A stretch of DNA of 64,000 bases from an uncultured Megasphaera sp. Lineage in GTDB: Bacteria; Bacillota; Negativicutes; Veillonellales; Megasphaeraceae. The DNA is taken from contig UQHB01000001.1 in the NCBI GenBank assembly GCA_900540735.1, forward strand, positions 62,001-126,000. The letters run 5' to 3'. Position numbers and translations under genes: made by a program. This document shows positions 35,201 to 43,850 of this stretch, piece after piece. Under the pieces are notes generated by a model. The model did no database searches. It saw only the letters and a program-made list of their open reading frames with translations, and was not told the origin of the DNA. How positions within the stretch are numbered: the stretch's first letter is position 1; the number at the start of each line of letters is the position of its first letter.

Positions 35201-35887
35201 TTTGCCGGAGCTTTTTGCTACGTCAATGAATTTTTTCGCTGCAATACCGTTCGTCTTGTCGGCCATTTGGAAGGTCAAGAGAATGCGCTTCGATTTTAGT
35301 TCACGAAATTCGACTTGGACCACTTTGCCGCGGAAGATAACGCCATTTCGTTCTTCTCCAAGGACATCGTTAATGGGCGTTACATCGCCTGTAAAGGACT
35401 TGCCAAGCCAGACTTTGCTATGTGCCGTCGTACTACCGGAGCCTGATGATTTCGGACTTTCTTCAGCTGCTTTGCACGCTTTCTTATAGTCTTCGTCTTG
35501 CAAGACATCAGACGCGTCTTCATATAAATCATCGAGGTCGTCATAGCAATCTTCGTGCGGAATGTCGTAGCCTTCGAGGTCATCCACAGAAATATCGGCA
35601 ATACTATTCAGTGGGTCGTCTTCAGGAATGTCTTCAAGGCCCATGTCACCACCATGATAGAGGGGCACTACAGCATGTTCGATTTGCACCTGTCCAGGGA
35701 GGGACAAATACTGCCGCACAGACTGGCGCAGTACATCCAAATCAGACACAGCCTGTTCGGACTGGGTCTTGATGTGCCAACTATCGCCAGCAGGAGACGC
35801 GCAAATTTCTTCAATGCGCACGCGCTGGGATTTCGTAATGGGAATATATACGTCTTGCTTTGGAATTATATGCCAAACTTTCATCAT
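32261..35887 (-). CDS. polC: DNA polymerase III alpha subunit, PolC type, lacking the exonuclease domain
   Basis: PolC is the replicative polymerase of low-GC Gram-positive-type bacteria. The 1208-residue protein has N-terminal domains (1-165), an OB fold (about 165-280), a PHP domain with ELHLHT (296-301) and TDHG (330-333), a zinc finger (CPHC near 672 and CPKC near 697), and the polymerase with SRGSVGSSF and PDIDLNFSGEY. PolC usually has about 1440 residues because a DnaQ-like exonuclease is inserted in the PHP domain. Here the PHP continues directly (MEGYLFDDNINTSYHIIILA, about 357-376) and no exonuclease motif is present. Confidence 0.95.
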   Translation of the reverse strand: MMKVWHIIPKQDVYIPITKSQRVRIEEICASPAGDSWHIKTQSEQAVSDLDVLRQSVRQYLSLPGQVQIEHAVVPLYHGGDMGLEDIPEDDPLNSIADISVDDLEGYDIPHEDCYDDLDDLYEDASDVLQDEDYKKACKAAEESPKSSGSGSTTAHSKVWLGKSFTGDVTPINDVLGEERNGVIFRGKVVQVEFRELKSKRILLTFQMADKTNGIAAKKFIDVAKSSGKYRRRNSMTPEEYDWLVQNLQKGAYIRVRGDVQYDTYQNDYVLNVYDLMTDQGDTIEREDNNPTPRVELHLHTVMSDMDALITVKQLIKTIKKWHHPAVAVTDHGVVQSFPLLQEISRDKTNNVKVIYGMEGYLFDDNINTSYHIIILAKNQVGIRNLYKLVSISHLKYIYRGRPRIPRAVLNEYREGLILGSACEAGELIRSMVQKKLPYEELKKIAAYYDYLEIQPITNNGFLVREGYVKDDEGLRDINRTIVKLGDDLGKMTCATCDAHFMNPEDKIYREILMTGKGFKDAQYQPELYLRTTDEMLKEFAYLGEDRAREVVITNPNKVNDMIEDVKPVPKETLYFPQIAGSSEALKDMCYKKAHEIYGDPLPKVVEDRLTEEFTSILGHGFGVLYYIAHKLVKHSNDDGYLVGSRGSVGSSFVATMSDITEVNPLPPHYVCPHCQYSEFFTKGEYGGGFDLPDKKCPKCGTPLLKNGHNIPFAIFLGFDGDKVPDIDLNFSGEYHPKAHKYTEELFGKDNVFRAGTIGAVKDKTAYGYVMKWAEKRGIKVNDAYVNSLVSGCTGVKSTTGQHPGGVMVIPRDMDVHHFTPVQYPANKKDSGIITTHFDYHSIEGRLVKLDILGHDDPTVIRMLEDLTGIKATTIPFDDPETMSLFSSTKALGVTPEMLGSKVGSLGIPEFGTKFVRQMLVDTKPKTFSELVRISGFSHGTDVWLNNAQDLITSGTVPLKEAISTRDDIMNYLIQHDIKPKTSFKVMENVRKGKGIDKLNKLGQKTTDYEGELKAGHIPQWFIDSCHKIGYLFPRAHAVAYVMMAFRIAWYKINQPLAYYAAFFTIRAKAFKLSAMIGGLEVQQKAMKEIAAKGKSASKIEQDLYSALELAVEMSLRGYEFMNVDVRYSAATKFTIRDGKILPPFTAIDGLGESVAEQIVTARDVQPFSSKADLRIRGKVGQTLIDVMAEEGCLGDLPEDEQIDLFAM

Positions 35888-35914
35888 GCTTATCCTTTCG
35901 TCAAAAAGGAACCA

Positions 35915-37471
35915 CTATTCATCGTCACTATAGCCATCGTCGCCGCTATCATCAGCTGCTGCGTCATCAGACGAAGCTGCCGGAGCTACGGCTTCATACA
36001 TGTCGTGCGGCGCATTGATGAGTGTATCTTGGGCTTCTAAGTCAGATGTTTGGACTGTTTCTTCTGCATCTGGCCCATTGGTCAAGATAATTTCATCGTT
36101 CGGTGCATAGTACGATTTAATATCATCACTATATTTGTCACCATCAGCATATAAGACAGTCCGATGAATGACAATGTTGTGGCCGTCATACCCTTGCTGC
36201 TGTACCGTATCCTGCGTCACTTTGTCGTCGTGTTTATGAATGACTTTATGCGGTAAGTTAACCAGCCCTGCCGTTTGGAAGGTGACGCTCGCCAAATCAG
36301 CATGATTGCCTAAGATATACGTCGTAATCGTATTCTTGCCGACGACTGTAAAAATATAGACAGGATGCGTAAAGGGATTAGTAAAGGCAAAATCAAGGGA
36401 ATTATCCGCTACTGTTGCATCTAAGCCAACGGGAACATACGCTGCCGGTGCAAAGTGCGGGGCTCTGCTGGCAATGAATAAGCCAGCCCGTAAGGCCGCA
36501 TTAAAGAGGGTTGTACTAACTTGGCACACACCGCCGCCTGCATCTGGTACGAGCTTGTTGTCAAAGTAGACCGGGGCATCTTTGTAGCCATTTTCTTTCG
36601 TCCGCAAGCCAATGTATTTGTTAAAGGAAAAATCCGATTTAGCCGGGACGAGGGCTTTATTCAGCTTTTCTTGGGCTAATTTAATATTGTCGTTCCGGTC
36701 GGAATTAGAATCGTCAAAGTGGGTCGTGTAATACGACAAGACATGGTCAATGTCTTTCAAATCTGCTGCTTTTACCTCCGCTTCTTGACGGCTGTCTTCC
36801 GGAATATCGACGGCATCTGTAGAGCCTTCATGGAGACGGTCGACAATGCGCGACTTGAGCGTATCTTTATTAATGACGATTTTATCCTTTTCTTTTTCAA
36901 TGACTATATTGATATTATCTGCTGCCGGATGGACATAGGCATTTTCCGGGTCTTTGCCGTATGTTTCGGCCATGTCATCAATGCGAGACTGTAATTTACT
37001 ATCGTCTACCGTTAGGGCTAAGGGTACATTTTTGCCATACTGCAAGGTCGCAATGACATCAGCCACGCGATGCCACGGCGTGCCGCGGCGACCAGTCAAA
37101 TACAATTCATTGCGGATGTACTGGGTATCGAAGGCCACATCCAGGTCATCTAAGTTGATGGTTTCATCCATGTCTTTGCCTGTCAGAGACATGGTTTTGC
37201 CTTTTATCTCATCTGCATGCTGAGCCAAATAGTCATCTATCTCAGCGTCTGACAGCTGCTGAATGGGTTGGCCATCGAGGGTGACCATCGCGTCCGCCCG
37301 GCTCTGAGCAGCAAAGAAACTACCAAAGCCAACGAGGCACAAGGCCCCAATAGCAACCAAGGTATTTTGCATACGATGGGAATGTTCTTTTAAGCCGTGC
37401 TTTTCCCGATAGCGGCGGCGATACTCTTTCATCCGTTCTTTTCGTGCTTTCTTTTCTTCGTCCAAGATCAA
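35915..37471 (-). CDS. VanW family protein with peptidoglycan-binding-like domains
   Basis: The 518-residue protein has a basic N-terminus, one transmembrane helix (about 36-56), a region of about 250 residues resembling the YoaR-type putative peptidoglycan-binding domain, and a VanW domain (KSDFSFNKYIGLRT, then GGGVCQVSTTLFNAALRAGL). The C-terminus is Asp/Ala-rich. VanW proteins are extracytoplasmic and of unknown activity. It lies between holA (3 nt) and polC (27 nt) and is probably co-transcribed with comEA-comEC-holA. Confidence 0.88.
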   Translation of the reverse strand: MILDEEKKARKERMKEYRRRYREKHGLKEHSHRMQNTLVAIGALCLVGFGSFFAAQSRADAMVTLDGQPIQQLSDAEIDDYLAQHADEIKGKTMSLTGKDMDETINLDDLDVAFDTQYIRNELYLTGRRGTPWHRVADVIATLQYGKNVPLALTVDDSKLQSRIDDMAETYGKDPENAYVHPAADNINIVIEKEKDKIVINKDTLKSRIVDRLHEGSTDAVDIPEDSRQEAEVKAADLKDIDHVLSYYTTHFDDSNSDRNDNIKLAQEKLNKALVPAKSDFSFNKYIGLRTKENGYKDAPVYFDNKLVPDAGGGVCQVSTTLFNAALRAGLFIASRAPHFAPAAYVPVGLDATVADNSLDFAFTNPFTHPVYIFTVVGKNTITTYILGNHADLASVTFQTAGLVNLPHKVIHKHDDKVTQDTVQQQGYDGHNIVIHRTVLYADGDKYSDDIKSYYAPNDEIILTNGPDAEETVQTSDLEAQDTLINAPHDMYEAVAPAASSDDAAADDSGDDGYSDDE

Positions 37472-37474
37472 ACC

Positions 37475-38494
37475 CTACTTTCGCTGGCTGCAATACAAGC
37501 AAATGAGCGGTGCCATATCAAGTGGCGAGGCCGTTCCTCTGCGAATATTGAGCTGTAATGTAAAGATGTCCTCTAACACCTGTTGTAACTCTTCTATTTT
37601 CCAATAAGATACGACTTTTTGCAAGTGGAATAAGACATATTTTACGCTGCGACCTTTATTAATGGTCTGCATGACGCTTTCGATTTGCCGCGGGCCCATG
37701 TTCGCCTGCTTTAATTCCTTATATGCTAAGAGCAGCCGCAGCCTTGAAAGCATGTAGCCCGTGCTCTTTAAAAAGACATCTTGTTTGCCAAAGAGGCTTT
37801 CTAAAAAGGGAATGACTTTAGCTCCGTCGCGGCGCAAAAAATAATCCATAAAAGTAAAAAGATTTTTTTCTGTCGTTCCTGCAAATAACTCTTGCACATC
37901 AGCCACGTCGATTTGGGTCTGCTCATCAGGTACAGTAATGCAGAGCTTATTGAGTTCCGAGAAGACGTAAAGCAAAGATATTTCACTCCACGTCTGAAAG
38001 AGGCCGCGCAAGTATTGGCTTGCCTGCCCTGTTAGGTACTTCCCTTGCTTTCCTAAATAGTCTTCTACGTAGGGCATAATATTTTTTTCTGTCACTGCGT
38101 CACCGCAAATGACCTCAGCTAAAGGCTTAATCTTCTTGAAAAATGCACAGCCCGTATCGAGATTGCCCTTCATAAAGAACAAGAGGCCCGTATCTTCCGG
38201 CAAGTGCTCGACCTTCTTCAGGAACCACATCTCGTCTTTGGAGAGCTTGCTCCGCGAACGGCCCCCTCGTTTGATTGGTAAAAAGGGGCAATCGTACCAG
38301 ACTGTCAGGCTACCGCTGCCAAATAGGCTCGTCCCTTCGAGAGATTCGACGACCGTTGCCGTGACCGCATCTTTCTGAAAGGTCTGGACGGGCACATCGT
38401 CACCGCAAAGGTTTTGAAAATGACGGAAAAATTTCCGCTTCCCTTCTTCCATCAAGTACGGCTCTGTGCCATATATAATTGTAATTGATTTCAA
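37475..38494 (-). CDS. holA: DNA polymerase III delta subunit
   Basis: HolA is the clamp-loader subunit that opens the beta clamp. The 339-residue protein opens with ITIIYGTEPYLMEEGKRKF, followed by the mid-domain DNA pol III delta pattern (SLEGTSLFGSGSLTVWYDCP, EVICGDAV) and a helical C-terminal collar domain. Its start overlaps the comEC stop by 4 nt. holA directly after comEC is the common Firmicutes order. Confidence 0.92.
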   Translation of the reverse strand: MKSITIIYGTEPYLMEEGKRKFFRHFQNLCGDDVPVQTFQKDAVTATVVESLEGTSLFGSGSLTVWYDCPFLPIKRGGRSRSKLSKDEMWFLKKVEHLPEDTGLLFFMKGNLDTGCAFFKKIKPLAEVICGDAVTEKNIMPYVEDYLGKQGKYLTGQASQYLRGLFQTWSEISLLYVFSELNKLCITVPDEQTQIDVADVQELFAGTTEKNLFTFMDYFLRRDGAKVIPFLESLFGKQDVFLKSTGYMLSRLRLLLAYKELKQANMGPRQIESVMQTINKGRSVKYVLFHLQKVVSYWKIEELQQVLEDIFTLQLNIRRGTASPLDMAPLICLYCSQRK

Positions 38495-40617
38495 TACCGT
38501 TCACCACCATAGGTGCGAAATATCCACGTTCCCTGCCGATAGATGCCTGTAATCTGCCCATCTCGTTGCGGCGAAAAGACGGGAATGTCGAGGACTTCTG
38601 CCTGTTCTAGCCACTCCGTGTAGACCTCACTAGCCCGTCCCGTTTTTCCGTGCACAATCAAAGCACTCGCATTTTGCGGAAACTGGTGGTCTTTCCATCT
38701 CGTAAGCGTCCTCAGTTCTAAACAGCCAGTCTTGGGCCATGGGCCTTGGGGATTCGTCTCATACAAAATATACGGCATATCCCCTTGCACAACGGTCACC
38801 GGTAGAGACGATGATTCGTACTGAATCGGCGAATCAATGGAAAACTTTGCTGCAAGCTGACTTCCCGTATGCGCTGCTTTATGGCCAGTGACCGTACAGC
38901 CAGTGAGTCGAAAGATGCCGTGATACTGCAAGGCTGGTGTCAAAACGACAGACGCTTGTTCTGGATTAGACCATTCGGACTTATTATACCATACATAAGA
39001 AGATTTATCAGGAAATATGACGCACATTGCGCGGTCATTGCCTACATCAAAAATAAAAACTTTCGCATCTTCTTGCTCGTAATAGGACCAAAGGATGCCG
39101 CCTAAGGCGAGACAGCACGCTGTAAATCGCAAGGGCCTTCCCCAATGCCGAGGCACGAACCAACTACCAATAGCCAGATACCAAGAGAGACTATACCAAA
39201 TTGGCATAGCTCCGACCCAATAGCGGCTATACGGCAAGGACGCTAAAAAGTCGTTCCCTGTCAAAGCTATATCCAGTAATACCCCGACACCGTACAAGAT
39301 GCCTTCTGCTACTAGGGGAACGACGACACTTACGAGTGATGCCGCTAGGCCAAGCATAATGACTATATCTAAGACCGGTGCCACCGTGACATTTGCTAAG
39401 ACCGTGTACACAGGTAAGGCAAAAAAATTGGCACAAATCAAAGGCAAGACTAAGGCTTGCGCACACAAACACACGCCTAAAGCATTGCGTAAAAAGGTCG
39501 GGAGAAACTGAATATACGGCACCAAGCGCGGCTGCAAGAGGACAATCCCGGCAGACGCACCGCAGGACAAGCGAAAACTAAGGTCATAAACCAAATAGGG
39601 ACTATAGAGCAACATCCCTAACATAGCCACCCCTAAGGCATGATAACTAAGATAGCTCCGTTCTGCTGTCAAACTATACGCTGCGACGAGCCCCATCACA
39701 GCCGAGCGAACGACAGGTGCTGTAAATTCGGCCATGGCCCCATAAGCTAAAACGAAGACGAGGGAAACTGCAAAGAGTGACCGTTGCTGCAGTCCCAGAG
39801 CCTTGCCTAGGAGCTGTATCACCGAAAGGAGTAGTGCCATATGCGAGCCTGACACAGACAAAATATGAATGAGCCCAGTAGTACTAAAACTCTCAATGAC
39901 AGCTGGCGGTATATCTTCGTAATGGCCGCCAAATAAAAGACTACTTAAAATATGGGCTTGGTCGTCACGGAGCACTGTTTTATACGTATTCGTAAGGCTC
40001 TCGCGCAGGCGATGCACGACAGCCTGCCACCCTTGCGGCTCGCCTAATCGCTGCACACTGCCCGACTCATCACTGTAGGCCTTGAGAAATATCTCTTGTT
40101 CCCGATCACGATGAAGGCTGTCATACATGCCGTCGTTACGATAGTACGTAATCTCTTTTAGTGTCCCTGTAAATTGAATCGGTGTCTGTGGTACTAAGGC
40201 TTCATCTTGCGGCACAGTCAAATAGATACAGCCCTCCATGGGCCGCCAAAGGCCATCATCTTCATAGGCAAAGGCTGTACTGGCCACGACATAACGGGCC
40301 ATCATTCCCTTTTCCGTCATAAAGGCTCGTTTTTCCGTAACAATTTTACCTTGCATGACGACCTTAGCGTTGGCTAAATAATGGGGCAATGCCTCATATT
40401 GTCTCATGGCCCACTCCATGCGCCCTATGCCCAAGGCTCCGGCACAGACGATAAGACCCACAGCCAGCCATATGCGCCCGTAACGACTGCCATAGACGAG
40501 TAAACCGACCGCAGCGATTCCTAATACCAGCCCCAGCCATAGAGGCAGTATACCGCTTTCGCGCCCCATCATGGCTAGACCACAACAGACAGCCCCTAAG
40601 AGGGCAATGTAGGTCAT
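38491..40617 (-). CDS. comEC: ComEC/Rec2 DNA-uptake channel with degenerate C-terminal domain
   Basis: ComEC forms the inner-membrane channel for single-stranded DNA in transformation. The 708-residue protein has an N-terminal soluble DUF4131-like domain and a Competence domain (LSSLLFGGHYEDIPPAVIES, then GLIHILSVSGSHMALLLSVI at about 248-267) with many membrane helices. From about residue 519 the sequence starts like the usual metallo-beta-lactamase domain (VFIFDVGNDRAMCVIF) but has no HxHxDH motif, so the nuclease-like domain looks inactive. It overlaps comEA and holA by 4 nt. Confidence 0.93.
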   Translation of the reverse strand: MTYIALLGAVCCGLAMMGRESGILPLWLGLVLGIAAVGLLVYGSRYGRIWLAVGLIVCAGALGIGRMEWAMRQYEALPHYLANAKVVMQGKIVTEKRAFMTEKGMMARYVVASTAFAYEDDGLWRPMEGCIYLTVPQDEALVPQTPIQFTGTLKEITYYRNDGMYDSLHRDREQEIFLKAYSDESGSVQRLGEPQGWQAVVHRLRESLTNTYKTVLRDDQAHILSSLLFGGHYEDIPPAVIESFSTTGLIHILSVSGSHMALLLSVIQLLGKALGLQQRSLFAVSLVFVLAYGAMAEFTAPVVRSAVMGLVAAYSLTAERSYLSYHALGVAMLGMLLYSPYLVYDLSFRLSCGASAGIVLLQPRLVPYIQFLPTFLRNALGVCLCAQALVLPLICANFFALPVYTVLANVTVAPVLDIVIMLGLAASLVSVVVPLVAEGILYGVGVLLDIALTGNDFLASLPYSRYWVGAMPIWYSLSWYLAIGSWFVPRHWGRPLRFTACCLALGGILWSYYEQEDAKVFIFDVGNDRAMCVIFPDKSSYVWYNKSEWSNPEQASVVLTPALQYHGIFRLTGCTVTGHKAAHTGSQLAAKFSIDSPIQYESSSLPVTVVQGDMPYILYETNPQGPWPKTGCLELRTLTRWKDHQFPQNASALIVHGKTGRASEVYTEWLEQAEVLDIPVFSPQRDGQITGIYRQGTWIFRTYGGERY

Positions 40618-41150
40618 ACTTTCACCTTATCTTTGAGCTCTGCAAATTTCGCCGGGCCAATGCCTTTGACTTGCTGCAACTCTTCAATAGCCGAAAAAGC
40701 TCCCTTTTCTTGGCGGTACTCGACGATTCGCTTGGCCATAGCCGGGCCAATACCGGGTAATTCGGTCAATTTCTTTTCATCTGCTTGGTTGAGGGAAATT
40801 AAGCCATCCTCTTCTACATGCACTGCTGGTACACCGGCTAGATCATAGGGAATATGAATGTGCTGCCCATCGATGATAGATTCTGCTAAATTGACAGCAC
40901 TGGCATCGCCGTAGGCAACGACGTTGCCAGCAGCGGCAATGGCTTCACCAGCACGGACAGGTTCGGGAAAAGAATAGAGTCCCGGTTTTGCGACGGCTCC
41001 TGTAACATATACATAATAGGGCTGCGCCATTGGTTCCGTCAGCGTTTCTACGACGACTGGCTTTGCCTCATCCGATACAGCAAAAAACGTATCGTAACAC
41101 CACCAACATAGAGATAAAAGGAATATTCCGAGTAATAATTTCCGTTTCAT
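40614..41150 (-). CDS. comEA: ComEA-type helix-hairpin-helix DNA-binding protein
   Basis: ComEA binds incoming double-stranded DNA at the outer face of the membrane. The 178-residue protein has an N-terminal membrane anchor (about 4-20), a SLBB domain (YVYVTGAVAKPGLYSFP) and a C-terminal double helix-hairpin-helix (SLNQADEKKLTELPGIGPAMAKR, then IEELQQVKGIGPAKFAEL). It is first in the comEA-comEC-holA run. Competence regulation is not visible in its upstream region. Confidence 0.94.
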   Translation of the reverse strand: MKRKLLLGIFLLSLCWWCYDTFFAVSDEAKPVVVETLTEPMAQPYYVYVTGAVAKPGLYSFPEPVRAGEAIAAAGNVVAYGDASAVNLAESIIDGQHIHIPYDLAGVPAVHVEEDGLISLNQADEKKLTELPGIGPAMAKRIVEYRQEKGAFSAIEELQQVKGIGPAKFAELKDKVKV

Positions 41151-41280
41151 TTGCCTGCCTCCTTACGAAATAGTTTCTCTTGTCCCCTTTCGCCGCGCAC
41201 CATTGCCCTTCCTGCTCTATCTACAAACTTCATATATGCCTCGATTTCTCTTCAGTTTCCCTTCATTTTTCGTCTGTTAA

Positions 41281-41309
41281 TTGCTTTTTTGCCCTATCTG
41301 TGATACATT
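41281..41309 (+). promoter_or_regulatory. Promoter of the 41361 flavoprotein gene
   Basis: There is a -35 TTGCTT (41281-41286), a 17-bp spacer and a -10 TACATT (41304-41309). Downstream, GTACG-AATC-CGTAC (41318-41331) forms an inverted repeat over the expected start region, followed by another GTAC. The rest of the 210-bp divergent gap to comEA shows nothing I can name. Confidence 0.6.
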
Positions 41310-41360
41310 GTAAGCAGTACGAATCCGTACCGAAACAGTACATAAAAGGAGGAACTTCCT

Positions 41361-41924
41361 ATGAAAGTTATCTTGTTAAATGGCAGCCGCCGTGAAAAAG
41401 GCTGCACCTATACAGCCCTCTCAGTCGTTGCCGATGCCTTAAAAGCAGATGGTATTGATACGGAAATCATTCACGCTGTCCCGACAGATGATGTCGTCGC
41501 TGCTGCAGCTGCGAAAATCAAAGAAGCAGACGGTGTCGTCATCGGTTCGCCTGTCTACTGGGCTTCGCCGTCCGGTGAAATCGTAACCTTCCTCGACAAG
41601 CTCGCTGGCACTGCCGGTGCTGCGTTAGTACACAAAGTCGGTGCTATCGTTGCCTCTGCTCGTCGCGGTGGCACAACGGCAACGCTCGACGTGCTCGCTA
41701 AATACATTGAATATCATCAAATGGTCATGGCTACGTCTAACTACTGGACTATGGTCCATGGCAATACGCCTGCAGAAGTACAGGAAGACAAAGAAGGATT
41801 GCAGATTATGCGTACCCTTGGCCACAACATGGCTTGGATTATAAAATGTATTGAAGCTGGGAAACAAGACGGTATCAATCCGCCTGCAACAGAAGCCAAA
41901 ATCATGACCAGTTTCATTCGTTAA
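41361..41924 (+). CDS. Flavodoxin-fold NAD(P)H-dependent FMN reductase family protein
   Basis: The 187-residue protein has the FMN-binding pattern of the NADPH-dependent FMN reductase/iron-sulfur flavoprotein group: VILLNGSRREKGCTYTAL, then DGVVIGSPVYWASPSGEIVTFLDK. It lacks the Cys cluster of iron-sulfur flavoproteins, so FMN is probably the only cofactor. AGGAGGAACTTCCT precedes the ATG. It is a single-gene unit with its own promoter and terminator. Confidence 0.88.
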   Translation: MKVILLNGSRREKGCTYTALSVVADALKADGIDTEIIHAVPTDDVVAAAAAKIKEADGVVIGSPVYWASPSGEIVTFLDKLAGTAGAALVHKVGAIVASARRGGTTATLDVLAKYIEYHQMVMATSNYWTMVHGNTPAEVQEDKEGLQIMRTLGHNMAWIIKCIEAGKQDGINPPATEAKIMTSFIR

Positions 41925-41938
41925 GAATAGAATATGGC

Positions 41939-41986
41939 AAAGACTCATATCATGAAGACAAATTGTCTCTATGGTACTGAGTCTTT
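41939..41986 (+). terminator. Terminator after the flavoprotein gene
   Basis: AAAGACTCA/TGAGTCTTT pair around a 30-nt interior that contains a smaller AGACAA/TTGTCT-type hairpin, followed by TGTTAT. The T-run is contained in the stem. Confidence 0.7.
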
Positions 41987-42033
41987 TGTTATATAATATA
42001 TGTAGTGTGTAGTGATTTTTAAGGAGGGGTATT

Positions 42034-42561
42034 ATGGACACAGGATTAATTCATATTTATTGTGGTGACGGCAAAGGCAAGACAACAGCTTCCTTAGGTC
42101 TCACCATTCGTTGTGCTGGCCGAGGGGGCCGCATCATCTTTTCACAGTTTTTAAAAGACCGCGAAACAGGCGAACTAGCATCGCTGGCAAAATTTCCAAA
42201 CATTACAGTCATTCGCGGTAAAGGAACGAAAAAATTTACCTTCCAAATGACACCGGAAGAATTAGCCCAAGCCAAAGTGATTCAAGAAAAGTTATTTGAC
42301 GACATCGTTGCCAAATGTACAGCAGAACAGCCAGATATGATTGTTTTTGACGAAATCTTGCCAACGTGCAGCCTTGGCTTATTAGACGAACAAAAAGTCA
42401 TTGATTTTTTGCAGCATAAACCAAAGAACTTAGAAGTTGTCATGACCGGCCGCGGCCCATCGCAGGCACTAATGGACATGGCCGATTACGTGTCTGAAAT
42501 TTGCAAACGAAAACATCCCTATGACAAAGGCATTCAGGCTCGCATAGGGATTGAAGAATAG
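42034..42561 (+). CDS. cobO: Cob(I)yrinic acid a,c-diamide adenosyltransferase
   Basis: CobO/BtuR adenylates the corrin cobalt to form the adenosyl-cobamide. The 175-residue protein has the P-loop IYCGDGKGKTTASLGL near the start, FSQFLKDRETGELAS, IVFDEILPTCSLGLLDE and VVMTGRGPSQALMDMADYV, all typical for the CobA/CobO/BtuR family. An AAGGAGGGG ribosome-binding site is present. No other cobalamin gene lies nearby. The M20 hydrolase follows by 11 nt and may be co-transcribed. Confidence 0.94.
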   Translation: MDTGLIHIYCGDGKGKTTASLGLTIRCAGRGGRIIFSQFLKDRETGELASLAKFPNITVIRGKGTKKFTFQMTPEELAQAKVIQEKLFDDIVAKCTAEQPDMIVFDEILPTCSLGLLDEQKVIDFLQHKPKNLEVVMTGRGPSQALMDMADYVSEICKRKHPYDKGIQARIGIEE

Positions 42562-42572
42562 GAGTTATGAAG

Positions 42573-43835
42573 ATGGCATATCCCATTAAAGAGACAGTAT
42601 TACAATATAAAAACGAATTGACTGCCTTGCACCGTCACTTCCACGAACACCCGGAACTTTCTAAAAAAGAATTCCAAACTATGGAATATATTGAAACATA
42701 TTTGACCAATCTGGGCATTCCCTTCCATCACGTCGATAAAGGCGGCATTATTGCCTGGATTGATGGCAAAGGACCGGGCAAAACGATTTTACTTCGTGCC
42801 GACATTGATGCCCTGCCTATTGAAGAAAAAGAAACGAATTTATCTTGCAAGCGAGTTTGCTGCTCCCAAAACAAAGGAGTCATGCACGCGTGCGGTCACG
42901 ATGGGCACATGTCCATGCTCTTAGTAGCAGCCAAGATTTTACAGCAATGGAAAGACCAATTCGACGGTAAAGTAGTCCTCATGTTCGAACAAGGCGAAGA
43001 AGAATCTGGCCCCTTGGCGTATCTTTTAAAATATCTCAAACGAGACAGTAGCTTCCATATTGATGCATGCTATGCAACGCACGTCCGTTGGGACGTACCA
43101 GCTGGGAAAATCGCCATTTGCCACGAAGCACCTATGGCTGGCGGTTTTGGCTTTGAAATCAAGATTACAGGCCATGGCGGTCATGGGTCGCGCCCGGATT
43201 TGGCTCAAAGCCCAATTGATTGCTTCCATGCCTTTTACGGCGATGTCCAAGCCTTGCGCATGCGCACTGTCTCGCCACGAGAATGCTTGACCATTTCTAT
43301 TGGGAAATTGCAAAGTGGTACGACCCTCAACGTCATCCCCAATGATTTGACCTTTGCCGGGACGTGCCGTTTCTTTAGTTACGATAAAGCAGGCAAACGG
43401 TTCTACGAAGAATTTTTAAAACTCCTCGACAGCCGCTGCAAAGATTACGATTGCACCTATGAAATCATTCACATGCCCAAGCCCTTGTATGAAGTACAAA
43501 ATAATCCGGCTTGTGTCGCCCTTGCCAAAGAAGCTGTAAAAAAATATATTGGCGAAGACGCGCTCTATACGTGCGAACCGTGGATGGCATCAGAATCCTT
43601 TGCCATTACGACACGGCTCTATCCAGGTGTATTGATTTTTACAGGCATTGAAAACTTAGATAAAGGATGCGGTGCGAACCACCACACAGCAGAATTTGAC
43701 ATGGATGAAAACGGACTGGCGTACGGCGCAATGACGTGCCTTAGCTACACCCTCGATTTTCTCCAACAAAAACCAGACCTCCCTTTTGTCGAAGACGAAG
43801 AACCTTTAGACGAACTCGTTAGCCGGAATATTTAA
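42573..43835 (+). CDS. M20 family amidohydrolase
   Basis: Zn-dependent aminoacylase/carboxypeptidase of the M20D type (about 420 residues). Motifs: HRHFHEHPELSKKEF, RADIDALPIEEKE, MHACGHDGHMSMLL, EQGEEESGP and a dimerisation domain starting GKIAICHEAPMAGG. Likely acts on N-acyl amino acids or related amides; the substrate is unknown. I use the second ATG (42573), 8 nt after AGGAG. A CKRVCC stretch before the metal motif is unusual. Confidence 0.92.
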   Translation: MAYPIKETVLQYKNELTALHRHFHEHPELSKKEFQTMEYIETYLTNLGIPFHHVDKGGIIAWIDGKGPGKTILLRADIDALPIEEKETNLSCKRVCCSQNKGVMHACGHDGHMSMLLVAAKILQQWKDQFDGKVVLMFEQGEEESGPLAYLLKYLKRDSSFHIDACYATHVRWDVPAGKIAICHEAPMAGGFGFEIKITGHGGHGSRPDLAQSPIDCFHAFYGDVQALRMRTVSPRECLTISIGKLQSGTTLNVIPNDLTFAGTCRFFSYDKAGKRFYEEFLKLLDSRCKDYDCTYEIIHMPKPLYEVQNNPACVALAKEAVKKYIGEDALYTCEPWMASESFAITTRLYPGVLIFTGIENLDKGCGANHHTAEFDMDENGLAYGAMTCLSYTLDFLQQKPDLPFVEDEEPLDELVSRNI

Positions 43836-43850
43836 CACCATATGCATGCT

